DNA of 64,000 bases. It comes from Prinia subflava (Eukaryota > Chordata > Aves > Passeriformes > Cisticolidae). The translations under genes and the position numbers were made by a program. This document shows positions 48,599 to 60,049 of the stretch, piece after piece; position 1 is the stretch's first letter; the number at the start of each line of letters is the position of its first letter. The stretch covers positions 868,001 through 932,000 of the forward strand of contig NC_086259.1 of the NCBI RefSeq assembly GCF_021018805.1. The letters run 5' to 3'. Below the pieces are notes generated by a model, which was not told where the DNA came from, ran no database searches, and was given only the letters and a program-made list of their open reading frames with translations.

Positions 48599-51500
48599 GA
48601 TGTTGAATATTCTGATGTTTTACTGATGGAAATCTCCTCCTTTTTGTATCACATTTCTGACTGATCCACAAGCTTTTGCATAACACAAACCAGCTGCAAA
48701 TGGGTCAGACCAAAGCTGACACAGCTACTCTCATCAGCTTTTCCTGTTAATATGTCAATAGTCATAAACCAAAGAATTTCAGCTATTTACAGCTACTTAT
48801 TATCTAAAACAGTTTCAATAAAATTGATGTTGTTAAAATCATTGATTTATTTTAAAGAAATTCAGCTAAGACTGATAAATGTAAGTTATTTTACCATATT
48901 TTATAGTCCTTTCCTTGACATGAGGGTCACTGATAGGTTCTATATGTTTAGTATTCTGAGACCACAAAGTTTTTAATTTTAAAGAAAAATAGAAAAGAAA
49001 ATAGAAAATTAAGAAATAGTGTATCAGGCCACAGCTGTTTTCAAATACAAACTCTATGTTTACAAGTCCAACATATGGGCATGGGGTGGGTTTTCCTGAC
49101 CTTTCCCTGCTCCTGCCCACCCATGGCTCTCAGCATTCCACAGCCACCCCAGCCTCCAGCCCTTTGGAACAATCAGCACTTCCATTACCTATCCATGACA
49201 CAGATCACAGGTAGGCAGCCAGGATTTCTTTCACCCTTTTAACCAACCAACTCAACTAGAAAAGAAAATCACACTCCAAACCTCTGCTTCATTGCAAAGT
49301 GATGAAACTTTCCAGTGGATTGCAGCCCCAGAGCCTATAATAACTCTTCCATTATTGCTGCTGGTATTTCATCCCATTGTTTTCCTCCTGGTAGGATGTA
49401 CAATTCACAGCAGTGGGACTACTTTGAATGAGGCATCTATTCATAGCTGCAGGGTCTCCACAAAGCCAGTGGTCACTTTTAGTCCTTTTCTGTGACCTAG
49501 ATTTTTATTATCCATATGTCTAGCTAACAAGAAGGGAAAAGTTAAATTGGGAAAGGAGTAAAACCCAATGTTTTAGGATTTAAGCCACCATTAAATAACA
49601 GAAATGAGGAGTCAATCTTCCATTCAGGTGTGAAGTCCCCCGTTCCATATACTCACAGCAACACTTTTGAACTGTCCCTGAAGCACAGCTTGCTCTCCTC
49701 AGCATCAGACACAGCCGATTACATATCAAAAGACACTTCCAAGGAGCCCTAAATTATGCCAGAATTTTTACAGCCCATCTCTTCTTGACATCAAACACAT
49801 GAATGTCATGGAGAGACCCACAGGTTTAAGACACTTAGTTTGAAAGGGAAAAAAAGAAAAAGTGCAGGTGGCCACACCTAAGTTGAAGCAAGAGCTGGTT
49901 AACTGAGACAGAAAAAGGATGAAGTTCTAAAAACTTACCTACAGCTATGGAGGGTATTGTCTCACTGTTTGCCAGAAAATAGTAATACTGAGGAGGCTGG
50001 GTTTGGGATTCAAGTGTTGTTAAAGTTTCATCTCTGTAGTAGCACATAATGCTGGCTTCTGTTTGTGACTCAAGAGAAGAGGCTCAGTCTGGGTCAGAAG
50101 CAGCCTTGCCAAACATTGGTGTTTATCATCACTCACCCGTCAGGTTTGGGAGGTGAGTTCTCTAAACATGCAGTAGGATGAGGCTGCAGTTCAGTCAGGA
50201 AACTCCTCTCCTGTATTTTAAAGCCTGAGGACCACAGGCTGTTTCCTAACCAGCCACACAACACATTTCCTGGGATGCTGCGTCTCCAGGGGCAGCTTCC
50301 CTGGCACAGCCCACCTTAGACATGGTGGATTTACAGCTGTGGACAACTCTGGATTGCATGGCCCTTTCAGAGAAACCAGAGAGCTCTGCACAACCCCTGA
50401 GTGTTCCTTCTTAGGAAGGAACTGAAATTTAGGACATTTAAATGCCTTGCAAAACATAGCCTTCCCCCTAACCCTACCTCGTGTATCTTTACAAATGTTG
50501 CTACAGCCAAAGGCTGTAGTGCATCCTGAGGTCCCTCCCCTCCCTGGGAGGAGCAGGGCAGAGCAGAGCTGGCTTTTTAAACAGAATTCCACCCCAAACT
50601 CCTTCATTCCACCCCATCCCTCCCTCTGGGCAGCAATTTCCAATCGGCCTCAAGCACAGCAATGGAGTCTCCCTGCTCATTACATGCTCCGGCTATGAAT
50701 GGTTGCTTAACAGTTTTTGTTCACCTCTCTCTTTAGGAGATGGAGCAGTGGGGGGAGGCAAGGAAATCCTGCTCTCACTAGAAGAAAATGATTTTAAGTT
50801 GTATCAAGGTTCATCCACATAAATTTAATGTTATAAATATTTCTCACGTGAGGCTGTCCCCTGCCCATTCCTGTTTTCACCTCAGTTAAAAAGCAACAGC
50901 AGGCAGAGGGCAAAGGGCTTCAAACCCCAAGGTTTACTGTGACATGGCATCAGTTCTTGTACCTCTATAAGGAAAAACACATAGAATATTTTCCAGAATA
51001 CATCATTCTCTCTTTTATTCTTTTTCCTTAGCTGAAGAGCTTCTATGAACAAGAATCCTTAAAATAGGTACTTTAAAAAAAAGATGCATCTCGGTGTGTG
51101 TTTGTAGCTCCATAAATGAGCACAGATTCTCTTTTACCCTGACTGTTAACGGCCAGGGTAGGACTGACAATAAATACACAGCTCAGGAAGATTGCAAGGA
51201 CATTAAGAATTTCTATACATGGAAAAAGAGTCATAAAACGGGACTCTAAGTCCCAATACCAGAACTATAAAGTATGGACTTAATTTGCTTCAAAGGGATT
51301 TGTTGTCCAAATAAAGCCTAAAACATCTAACTCTGTAGAGCTTCTAAAACACTTGGAATCTCTGATCAGTCAATAATGTGGGTAACCAGACCTCTGCTCA
51401 ATTTTTTCTTTTTTTTTTTTTTTCATATTTACACAGGATTTATTAGGGACTTTTTTATTCAGAAAATTGCTCAGCATCTTAAATGGTTTCAGAAATGGGC

Positions 51501-51749
51501 CCTCCTTGCAAAAAACAAAAACCAAGTACTTTAGTATAAAATCAGCAACACTTTCAGAAATAGTTGTTCTACTCATATTATCTATAAATTACAGAAATAT
51601 TAGCTGCATGTTCCCATGAAATGCACAAAATTTGGCAAGAATGAAAAGTCATGTCAGAATTCCACACACTCCCAACTCTCCATTATTAGCAAATGTATTT
51701 GTTAATTTGGATATTTGAAAGTTGAAAGTGATGATGAATTAATTGAAAA

Positions 51750-51965
51750 GTAGGTTTGGGACCCTCTAGTTGTCTAGACCTTATGTCCTATGTCAGTAAT
51801 CTCGTTTATTACAGACAAATACCCGTTAATGCACGTAACTCATGGCGCTCATGGAAACTCTGTAATAGAGCTCATTTGCTGTGATTTCCTGTAGAGACCA
51901 TGATTCATTCTGGACCAAAACCAACTTAAATACTTTCTGCTTTCAGTTAAGAGATGTTTCTGGCA
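51750..51965. other. CNE-like block with retained CpG
   Basis: Non-repetitive sequence with several CpG kept in an AT-rich setting (TCTCGTTTATTACAG, ACCCGTTAATGCACGTAAC, CATGGCGCTCATGG). CpG decay would normally remove these from neutral methylated DNA. Functional status is inference only. Confidence 0.22.
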
Positions 51966-53504
51966 TGAGATGTTAAAACTGATTAGTTTCACTGCACTTC
52001 TAGCCCTTTTCCTCAAACCAAAAAGCCCTCAAAATGCAAGATGCCACCTACAAACTTGGTTAAATCTAATTAAAAAGCAAGACCATCATCAATGAAGCTC
52101 CAACAGCAAAGTTTATATTTCACTGAAGGTCCCAATGCTAAGAGCTGTGGAATCCTCACATGGCAAAATACTCACTACAGAATTTAACAAGTACTCAGCT
52201 ACAAAGGGGTTATTGCAGCCAGCCAAAAGCAAAAAGACAAAACGTAACGATTTGGCAGGGAACACACTCCGTTTGTACCTCATGGCACTGAATGTTATTA
52301 AAAACGTTTTAACAACCATCTCCACCAGATTGCTTTTGAAAGCAGACTATAGAGCAGCATAAAACCTTTACATTTTTATACCCAGTCAACATTTAGGATC
52401 TCACACCCCCGCACTTGTAAGCTAAATATTCATAACTCTTCCCTGGTCAAAAGCCAGTTTAAAACTTAGGGCCTGCTCTTTCAGCTCCCAGGAGGAATCA
52501 TGGAGGGTAAGGAGCCATGAGCTCCCAAAATTTGGCTCTATCATCACATGGTCAGTGATGCTGCAGGGGGACCCTCAAAATCTTATTACCATGTCACAGA
52601 GGAGAAAATGAAAACAGGACATGGAATTGCTGAGCATGAAAGTCCACAGAAGGAAAAAAGCCCCAAAAGACAGAGAACTACTGGCAAACCCATATTTTTC
52701 TTGAATTGATTGCTGGCTTTGTTTATTTCTATCATTGCTAATGCTGCCTTCACCACAAATAAACACATTCTATCATTCCAGCTTTCAAGAAAGATCCATG
52801 TGCAACCCAAATCTCCCAAGGTTTCATCTGCTAAAGACTAACCCCAACATTGGAAGAATTACTTAATTTTTCATGTAGAACTTTCTAGTTTTGTAGTTTC
52901 TCTGTCCCCTCTGATTAATTAAATAATACATTGTTTTATCTTTGTCAACATTTATGTTTCTTCTTAGTATCAAAGGCAGCTGAAATCCAGGGATTTCTAG
53001 GAAAGATTTTTGTTCTCATACAAGTGCCTGCTCAGCCCCAGGTTTCAGCTGTATCCCTGCTGCTTTTATTTTTCACATTTGATTAATAAATAAATACAAT
53101 ATTTGTTCTTTTTGTAGCTGGCAAATCTCTTCTGAGACGTGCAGCCATCCTGATGCAAATGGGAAACAAAAGCACTGGAAGTTTATTGTAAACAGGCTCT
53201 GATTTTGGACTTGTACATTCTCTCAGGTTTTAGAACTGTAATTTAACCCCCTGGACTCAATAAAATTTTAATGATTACATTACAGTCACCTACTAAAAAT
53301 AAATATAATTTAACACAGATACCCATCAATCTTTAGAGTCTTCATTTCAACACATTCATTGTACTGTGTAAATAGTGGAAAAACTAGACTCTGGGTTTAG
53401 TAACGATGCAGTAATGTATAACCCTATTTAGAGAAGCTTTAAAAGGACTTGAAATTTTTAAAATACAACTAATACAAATGAAATCATATCTTCTTATATA
53501 AAAT

Positions 53505-53720
53505 AAGTCAAAGGCAACTTCTTTTGCATCATTTATGCCTTAGATATGCTCTGCATGCTTCTGGATTGCATCAAACAGCAAAAATGCCCAAGGAGGCATC
53601 TGGATTTCCACCCATTTGCACAGAATTAAAATTCATTGCAGCCTTTATAATTTGTCAGTAGCACTTAAAATATTATTTATAGCACCTTTAAGAAACTTCA
53701 TGGCAAACTTACTTGGTAAG
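53505..53720. other. CNE-like block
   Basis: Complex AT-rich sequence with TTTGCATCATTTATGCCTTA, several TGCAT words and TAAAATATTATTTATAGCACC. No simple repeat and no nameable transposon. Only conservation data could confirm a role. Confidence 0.18.
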
Positions 53721-54089
53721 TTCGCTGCTCACAGCTTTGGTTTGGGGTTGGCAGACCTTGTCAAAATCCAGCATTTCTAATTTCATGTGAGGATCTACAT
53801 TCTACAAGAGTTTCTCAATAAAATTGTTAATCATCAGGGTCTTCTCATTTCAGCCACCAAAAACCCAACCCACTTATAAGAGTTACAAAAACTGGTCTTA
53901 AAAATCAGTATCAAAGCCCTTAAGATGGAAACCCAAGAGTGTTTTGTGTTTGTGAAAGCAAATCAGACCAGGATACGGCTCCTACACTGACAAAAACCTC
54001 GGTGTCCAGAAGAGAGAGCAAAGGACCTGGGTTCTCCAAACCTCACAAGCTATCGCTGAGATGATGATCTTCCATTGTGAGATTCCTCC

Positions 54090-54300
54090 TGTCGTGGGTT
54101 GAAGAGCAGTGAGCAGATTGCAAGGCTTTAATCCCTGGCTGGATTAACACAGCTGGATATACATAGCTGGATTGGCTGGGTGCAGGAACACACTCATTGT
54201 GGGCTCTTCTCTGCCTCAACAAAACACAGCAGCCACTGCTTGGTGCTCCCCCCTCACTGGCAGGGGCTGCTCGTTTGTTGGGAAGGGTCCTTGGCCATGG
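54090..54300 (+). mobile_element. Possible diverged LTR fragment (ERVL-like)
   Basis: The order TGTCGTGGGTTGA (54091), CCCTGGCTGG (54132) and a C-rich GTGCTCCCCCCTCACTGGCAGG near 54243 loosely recalls the start of avian ERVL long terminal repeats. Those begin TGTGGTGGGTTGACCCTGGC and contain a CTCCCCCTCCTCA element. Spacing differs, and a local duplication of AGCTGGAT separates the pieces. This is a weak, memory-based match, and a chance resemblance is possible. Confidence 0.2.
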
Positions 54301-55043
54301 ATGATCTGAAAATGCCTCTTCCTGGTCTCAGAAAAAGACTAAACACACCTTTTTATTGAGTTTTCAAAATCTGCACATTATTTTATACACATCTCAATTT
54401 GGGCTAACTCTATGTCCTATTTGAATATTCCATGTGCATGAAAGGCAAGCAAAAGAGTTAAAAACAAATAAACAAACAAGAACAAATCCAAAGCAACATT
54501 GTTACCTTCATTTTCAAATATCTTTGAACACTGATTTTTAGCCTGTACTCCTAAACCTAAATCTGAACTAAGGAGATGTTGTTATGTACTCAGAGGTCTT
54601 CCTGCTTTGCTAAGGACATGACTTTATTCAGGCTTTGGAGAGACACTGACAGCCTGGATATATATCCCAGTGTTTAGACAGTCTGAGGCATTGTAGCACC
54701 ATAAATCCATGAATGAAATAACATTTCTCCTCCTGCATCTCATAAAAAGACCTTTGTTTATGCCACTCTCATCACCATTATTTGTAAGCCATATTACTTG
54801 CCACATTACTGGCCCAGAAATAACTCCATGAGAAAAAAACGAGCAACATTTCCAGAGAAGAGCTTCCAGAAGCTTTATCTTCCCATTTCCTTGCATCATT
54901 TGATATGCTTGGCTGGACCTCTGAGTAAAAATAAATTATTGCTTGAAGTTTGAAGGTGTTCTTTGGTAGCGGATTAAAATTCATGCATCTTTTCATTTGA
55001 TTACTGCTTCAGGCTTTCTTTTTAGGCAGCTTCAAAAGGGGAA

Positions 55044-55046
<3 letters not shown>

Positions 55047-55076
<30 letters not shown>
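55047..55076. repeat. (TA)n dinucleotide microsatellite
   Basis: About 15 TA units, pure. Confidence 0.97.
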
Positions 55077-55081
<5 letters not shown>

Positions 55082-55629
55082 GAGCTGCCTTTTTAGGCTG
55101 GACAAATATGAGGTACAATGTGCTTCAAGGGAAACAAAAATGGAGCACATTAAAAACTGTCACGTATTTGAAGAAAATAACTCCTGAAACAGATATTTCC
55201 ATGTTTTCAGGACAAATTCATCACTATCACAAGTAGACTTCCTAAATATTCTTCTAAAATTTGCTGGGAAAGTAAGGTATCTATATGAAAAAATCCCAAC
55301 TGCTTTCAAGTTTAAACATAATTTTGCAAAACATCTAACTCATTTTTAGGATCTAATGACTTATGAAGCCTAAACAGTCATAGACTTTATCAACAGAAAA
55401 TTTAAGATTTCATTATGATTCAGCAGAATCACCCAGAAAGGCTTACAGTCTTCAACTTTGTTCCTAATGTAATTCTGTGCATAATGTTTAGTCATCCATG
55501 CCTACAGAGAGAAATTTGATCAAGAGAATTGGGACACAGTTTGGATAGCTTCTGGAATCTTAATTTGTTTTGTTAGTGGTGGGAATCTTCACTGTCAACA
55601 GCTCCTGTCCTGCTTCTGTCCCCGAGCAG
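55077..55629. other. Non-coding sequence, no gene seen
   Basis: AT-rich unique sequence leading into the CR1 copy. No gene or RNA feature is supported. Confidence 0.5.
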
Positions 55630-55924
55630 AACCCCAGGTTAGGTCAGGCTGGAAGGGCCCCCAGGGGCTGCTCTGGTGCCACCTCCCTGCTCCAGCAGGG
55701 CCATCCCAGAGCACAGGGCACAGCAGAGTGTCCAGAGGGCTCTGCAATATCCCCAGGGAGGAGCCTGCACAGCCTCTCTGCACAATCTGCTCAGGGCTGG
55801 CACTGCCAGGGCAGAAGTTGTGCCTCCTGTGCAGGGGCAGCTCCTGGGCTCAGCCCTGCCCGTGGCTCTGGGGCCATTGCTGGGCCTGGAGCAGAGCCTG
55901 GGGCTGCTCTGCCCTCCCTGCACA

Positions 55925-56060
55925 TGGGGACAGACAGGGACAGACACAGGGACAGGGACAGACACAGGGACAGGCAGGGACAGGCAGGGACAGACAGGGA
56001 CAGGCAGGGACAGACACAGGGACAGACACAGGGACACCCAGGCACACCCAGGTACAGACA
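55925..56060. repeat. GACAGG/GACAGACA minisatellite inside CR1
   Basis: GGGACAGACA and GGGACAGGCA units, roughly 10-16 bases each, with ACA insertions. They change at the right end to CACCCAGGCACACCCAGGTA. The array sits between CR1 landmarks on both sides, in place of the normal sequence just downstream (in sense) of the LRELGLLSLE coding segment. It is stop-free in several frames, which gives the Cys-Pro-Leu-Ser-rich and Thr-Gly-Asp-Arg-rich artefact frames. Confidence 0.92.
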
Positions 56061-56076
56061 GGGCTGAGGGCCCCTC

Positions 56077-56505
56077 TCAGCCGGGGCTCCTCTCCAGGCT
56101 GAGCAGTCCCAGCTCCCTCAGCCTTTCCCGGGCACGGAGATGCTCCAGGCCCTTCCTCAGCTCCAGGAGCTCCTGGCCCTGCTGTGCTGAGGATCCAGAG
56201 CTGGACAAGCACTCCAGAGGTGCCTCCAGGGCTGGGCACAGGGGCAGGATCCCTCCCTGAGCTGCTGCCAAGGCTCTTCCCCCTGCCCCCAGGGCACCCT
56301 TGGCCTCCTTGGCCCCAGGACACTCTGCTGGCTCAGGGACAGCTCCGTGTCCCCCAGCATGGCCAGGACACTCTGCTGGCTCAGGGACAGCTCCGTGTCC
56401 CCCAGCATGGCCAGGACACTCTGCTGGCTCAGGGACAGCTCCGTGTCCCCCAGTACCCCCAGGTCCTTCCCTGCAGAGCTGCTCCAGCAGGTCCCCTCCA
56501 GTAGT
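56077..56505 (-). pseudogene. CR1 ORF2 reverse transcriptase C-terminal relic with in-frame triplication
   Basis: On the minus strand the coding remnants align in order with the region after the RT catalytic domain of CR1 ORF2. First comes AGKDLGVLGDTELSLSQQSV, where the family typically has KDLGVLVDDKLTMSQQ. Next is a scrambled middle with TRP-LEAP-like pieces, and last is GLEHLRARERLRELGLLSLE (family GLEHLPYEERLRELGLFSLE). The 16-residue unit LGDTELSLSQQSVLAM is present three times through a 48-base triplication. The frame changes between the first and last segments, so the protein is broken. In intact CR1 this enzyme performs target-primed reverse transcription of the element's own RNA. 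Here only the tail of it survives, and no catalytic residues are included. Confidence 0.8.
56318..56461. repeat. 48-bp tandem triplication within CR1 coding sequence
   Basis: Three adjacent 48-base copies start with GGACACTCTGCTGGCTCAGG at 56318, 56366 and 56414. The first two are identical, including the CATGGCCA ending. The third diverges only in the last 10 bases, where it returns to the normal CR1 sequence (CAGTACCCCCAGG). The length is a multiple of three, so the reading frame on the minus strand is kept. Confidence 0.95.
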
Positions 56506-59059
56506 TTTGGTCCTCTGAATTTACCAGAATAGCTCACTCCAGCAAAAAACCTTTCCATAGAAATGTCTGTATCCGTGGATGTGAAAGGCTCTTCCCATCA
56601 GCTCTTACATGAAAAGAGCACATAATATAATGTTTTAGAAATGTTTGGTCTCTACCCTCCACACTTCAAACTCACATCCCATGGCAGCACAGAGAACTGT
56701 GCAAAGCAACTGAGAACCAGAGTCAGCAACCAAATTCTCTCAGAACAAAATGAAGCCCCAGTTTCCCAATTAGGTTTTGGAAACATCTGTAAAGGCAGAC
56801 AGGTCTGATCAGCAGGGATTCATGCACATTCAGGTAAGAATTAGGGTCCATCAGGAGCAAAAGAAGTGAAAAATCCTGAAGGATTTGGCAACTGATAAAT
56901 AGATGAAGAAGGCAAGTGGTTATAAAAATTCCAGGTGAATAATACTTTCAGAAGTCTTATATGCAATATTACTTTTAATGGCAGCTAATACAAATATTAA
57001 GCTTTTTCAGCAGAGCAGGTGGAACTTTGTCAATAAGCAGTTTTACAAGATTTTTCAGAAGCAGACTTTAGAATTTCTCACCAACATTATTTTATATCGC
57101 TGTAAATGGTAATAGAGTTGTTTCTTTCTGTTTTCTACCAAAGAAGCCCCCAAAATAATATAAATAAATAAATAAAATATCAACTTCTACCTCGATTCAT
57201 GACTGGTTTGAATATTGTTCAAGCAGGCAGGAGGATTGTCTCTGATTTAAAGGAATCCAAATTCACAAGATCTTCAGAGGAATCACTTATAGATGGCATA
57301 GATACCTTCCATCCCCAGCAAGGGAACAGAAATATAACAGGACGTACCAATAGTACATTCTGGACCTCTTTGGCTAAATAGAAAACTTCATGTTGGCTGT
57401 TTTTACTGCTGGGATGTTTCCAGGAAAATATTTAGTGAGACACTGGGGCAGAAGTCCTAAGAGTGTCTTCAAAGCATTTTCTTTTCAGCAGAGCTGAAGT
57501 GCAGCAGCCCCACAGTGAGAGACCTGTGCAGAATTCCCACTTCTGCACATCTAATTGCAATTATGAACCCCCCACCTTAAATGGATAAACACCTTCAGAG
57601 ATTCCCAACAGCATCATTTAAAAATAAAATTAAAAAATACCTTGGTAATTACCATGTTTCAATTCTCAGGAAAATAATCTGCCTTCAACAGAATCACCTG
57701 ACAGACGTTGCCATCTACAAACTCTGGTAAAAAGGGGTTGTTTTCATGGACAAGATTCCTGACCCTGTTGTTTTACAGCTGCCAACAGTACACAAAAATG
57801 CTCATGTAATTTAGCTGAGACCAATTCTTTTGGGTCTAGCAGGGAATCTCGGTATTATTTTCCCTTCATCTTCAAAATGATGTGTGACCTTCTGTTGTTT
57901 CATTGGTAGCTACTTATAAAATATAATAACAGATAACTTAAATGTGCAGGCATTTACTACAACAATTCCAAGTCTGGTCAAACGAAATGCCCAATGCTGC
58001 AGCCATGGAATACATGAGCAGGCATCACAAACCTAGAATCAACTCTCTATGCTGGCTCCTATAAATAAGTTCAGAACAAACACAAAAGCCTCTGAAACTG
58101 AGAGATTCAAAGCAAATGATGCTTTGGGATAACACCACAGTCATTTAATGTTCTGATTTTATAAATGTTGAATAGCAGAACAGGGAGACAACTTGCTCCT
58201 GACTAATACATTATCCCAGGAGTAATGAGACAGAACTGACAGATGAGAAAGAAGGTCATGCTGGTATTTTCTACAGACACACTGCTTTTATTCTGAGTGA
58301 AAGAAAAATAACAATGCTTTCCAGGGAAAAGACAGTGGTGTGAAGCCATTTTTGTGAAAGGTTCAACCAGGACAAAATATTGACAAGACCCAAAAATCAA
58401 CAACAAGCAAATACTAAAAAACTGCTAAGACAGGCATCTGAAATTATTAAATTTAATTTTACTAGACCAAATAAAATTCTCTGCTCTGTACATGAGACAG
58501 TCATTTAGGACCTACTCCACTGGAGCTCATTAAAGATTTCTTTTGACTTCTGTGATCTTTGGTAGAAGAACTGAAATTTTTGTAACTATAAAAAGAAATC
58601 ATCCCAATTTGCACAGGTGCAAATTACAGTAAAAGGCAGGGGGAAGAAAGAGGTAAAATGAAGACCTTAATGTATTATTTTATGGCATAAATAACAATTT
58701 TAAAGGTTAATCTAGTGGCACCATGCAGATGGTCGTTAAATGAGACTTTCTCTGGGCTACTGAAGGTGAAGAACTCTGGGGAAAATCCAGACGCTGTCCC
58801 TGTGTGCTGCTGGATTGCAGTTTTCATATTACAGGACAAACCTCCTTTCCCTGGCTCAAAAAGCACTGAACTCTACTTTTTTGGTGTGCAACCTTGAGAA
58901 TGGTATCTCTATACCAAGAGATTTAACCTTGATAAATCAAGGTTATTTATATACTTTATACATACCACACATATTCAGACCTACACTCACTCATTTGCTG
59001 GGCTTGCTGCAAGAGCTGGCCTCAGATTTCACTCAGTGATGTCCCTTTTTGTCACACTG
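56506..59059. other. Non-coding sequence, no gene seen
   Basis: AT-rich unique sequence with a short (AAAT)n run near 57160-57177. A 60-codon plus-strand frame at 57199-57381 is unrecognised. No RNA gene or exon is supported. Confidence 0.5.
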
Positions 59060-60035
59060 CTGATCTCCTTCCACAAGGACTCCCCAGCAGGAGGGGCTGG
59101 CTAAAAGATCACCACAAATCGTGCAGGGCAGAAAATCCCCCCAAAGACCACTAAGTCCAGCTCTGGCCTAGCTGAACGTCCAGCAACTGACCCACATGTT
59201 TTCATCCTTCCTCTGCTGTCAGTGCACTTCTGTGCATCACGGTTGCCTTCACAGCCCTCTTTTCTTTCAGCTCCAGCTGAGCTTTGACTTTCCAGGTTCC
59301 CTCCCTGCATGCCAAGGCAACCTCTCTGTCTTCCTCTGGAGTAACTCATCAGTGTTCCACTTTCCCTGTGCCTCCTCCTTGAGCCTGAGCTCCTCACTTA
59401 GCCGTACTGGCCTCCTTCCATGCTTGCCTGACTTTCTAAACCCTGCAGTTCCCTGTCTCTGAATAAACACAAAGCAGCTGTCCTGTGTCCCTCTGACTCT
59501 TCAGGTCAACCTTCCATTAAGCCTGCCAAGAAGATCCCTGACTAAGTCAAAATTCGCTTTCCTAAAATCCAAGCTCATGATCTTTTTCTGACTTTGTCTG
59601 ACAGGATTTAAAGCTCCAATCCTGTGGTTCCTGCAGGGAAAGATTGCTGTGCTCTTGATGTCTTTGACCAGTTTTTCTTGTTTTTGAGGAGGAGATTGAG
59701 CAGAACATCTCCTGTACTCAGTTCAGCATTCACCTGCCTTAAGAAATTCTCTTCTGCTGCACCCAAGCCTATTTTACCCAACAGATTTTGGGACAGTTGG
59801 AGGCTCCCAGGGATTCAAGAGCCTTTGCTTTCCTGCACTTGTGAACACAAGAATTTATTTCATTCTCACCAATGTTTTATCTCTGTGTCTACTGGCCAGA
59901 GCGCCAATAAAACCACTTGCAAAGGTGGCAGTGCCACCACCTTGTCCTGAATGTCCCTGTGTCTCTGCTGCTCAGCTAGAGGCTGGACTGCCACGTGTGC
60001 CACCCCCTGAGAGCTACAGGTGTGTCACCATGAGA
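59060..60035 (-). mobile_element. Old CR1 LINE fragment: endonuclease to RT N-terminal region
   Basis: Read on the minus strand from about 60030 to 59060, coding remnants follow the order of CR1 ORF2. They comprise a GGG-VAL-like stretch of the endonuclease near 59930, EENFLRQV near 59740, GDVLLNLLLKNKK near 59710 to 59670 and LVKDIKSTAIFPC near 59670 to 59630. Then come LDFRKANFDLVRDLLGRLN (59572 to 59516), KSGKHGRRPVRLSEELRLKEEA (about 59430 to 59365) and QLELK-like sequence near 59275. It lacks both the element's 5' end and 3' tail. Divergence is clearly greater than in the 15378 and 32447 copies. Boundaries are approximate. Confidence 0.82.
59200..59960 (-). pseudogene. CR1 ORF2 relic: AP endonuclease C-terminus and linker to RT
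   Basis: An intact CR1 ORF2 encodes an apurinic-type endonuclease that nicks the target, followed by reverse transcriptase. In this relic the segment that should carry the conserved Ser-Asp-His triad of the endonuclease (family LGCSDHE) reads FPCRNHR at about 59620-59640. The Ser and Asp are therefore gone and only the His remains. At least one frameshift separates the GDVLLNLL and LVKDIKS segments, and another occurs after the KSGKHGRRP segment. The product cannot be functional. The identification rests on several short matches in the right order rather than one long frame. Confidence 0.75.
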
Positions 60036-60049
60036 CCTTCCTAGTTTGC

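Larger units (their letters stand above)
44430..55046. other. Long non-coding stretch, no gene seen
   Basis: About 10.6 kb without a supported gene. Minor structures are a 40-base-spaced duplication at 48535-48597 and poly-T at about 51411-51423. A minus-strand frame at 50218-50643 (141 codons) has no recognisable motif. A possible diverged LTR fragment lies near 54090-54300. CNE-like blocks at 51750-51965 and 53505-53720 are listed separately. Confidence 0.5.
55630..56505 (-). mobile_element. CR1 LINE: ORF2 C-terminal part and 3' region, with internal tandem arrays
   Basis: Read on the minus strand, this runs from the C-terminal part of CR1 ORF2 (GCAGGGAAGGACCTGGGGGT near 56472, then RERLRELGLLSLE-type coding near 56100) to the 3' region. 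It ends near 55636 with GGAAGGGCCC-like sequence, and the terminal ATTCTATG repeat is absent. The plus strand shows the familiar antisense landmarks in order: CTGCTCCAGCAGGGCCATCC, GAGATGCTCCAGGCCCTTCC and GCAGAGCTGCTCCAGCAGGT. Two tandem arrays have grown inside it (55925-56060 and 56318-56461). It is not functional: 5'-truncated, frame-disrupted and without 3' tail. Confidence 0.85.

Noticed and set aside
50218..50643. Minus-strand open frame of 141 codons as a gene
   Set aside because: No domain, no repeat of a known family pattern and no splice context. It is consistent with chance in a locally GC-richer stretch.
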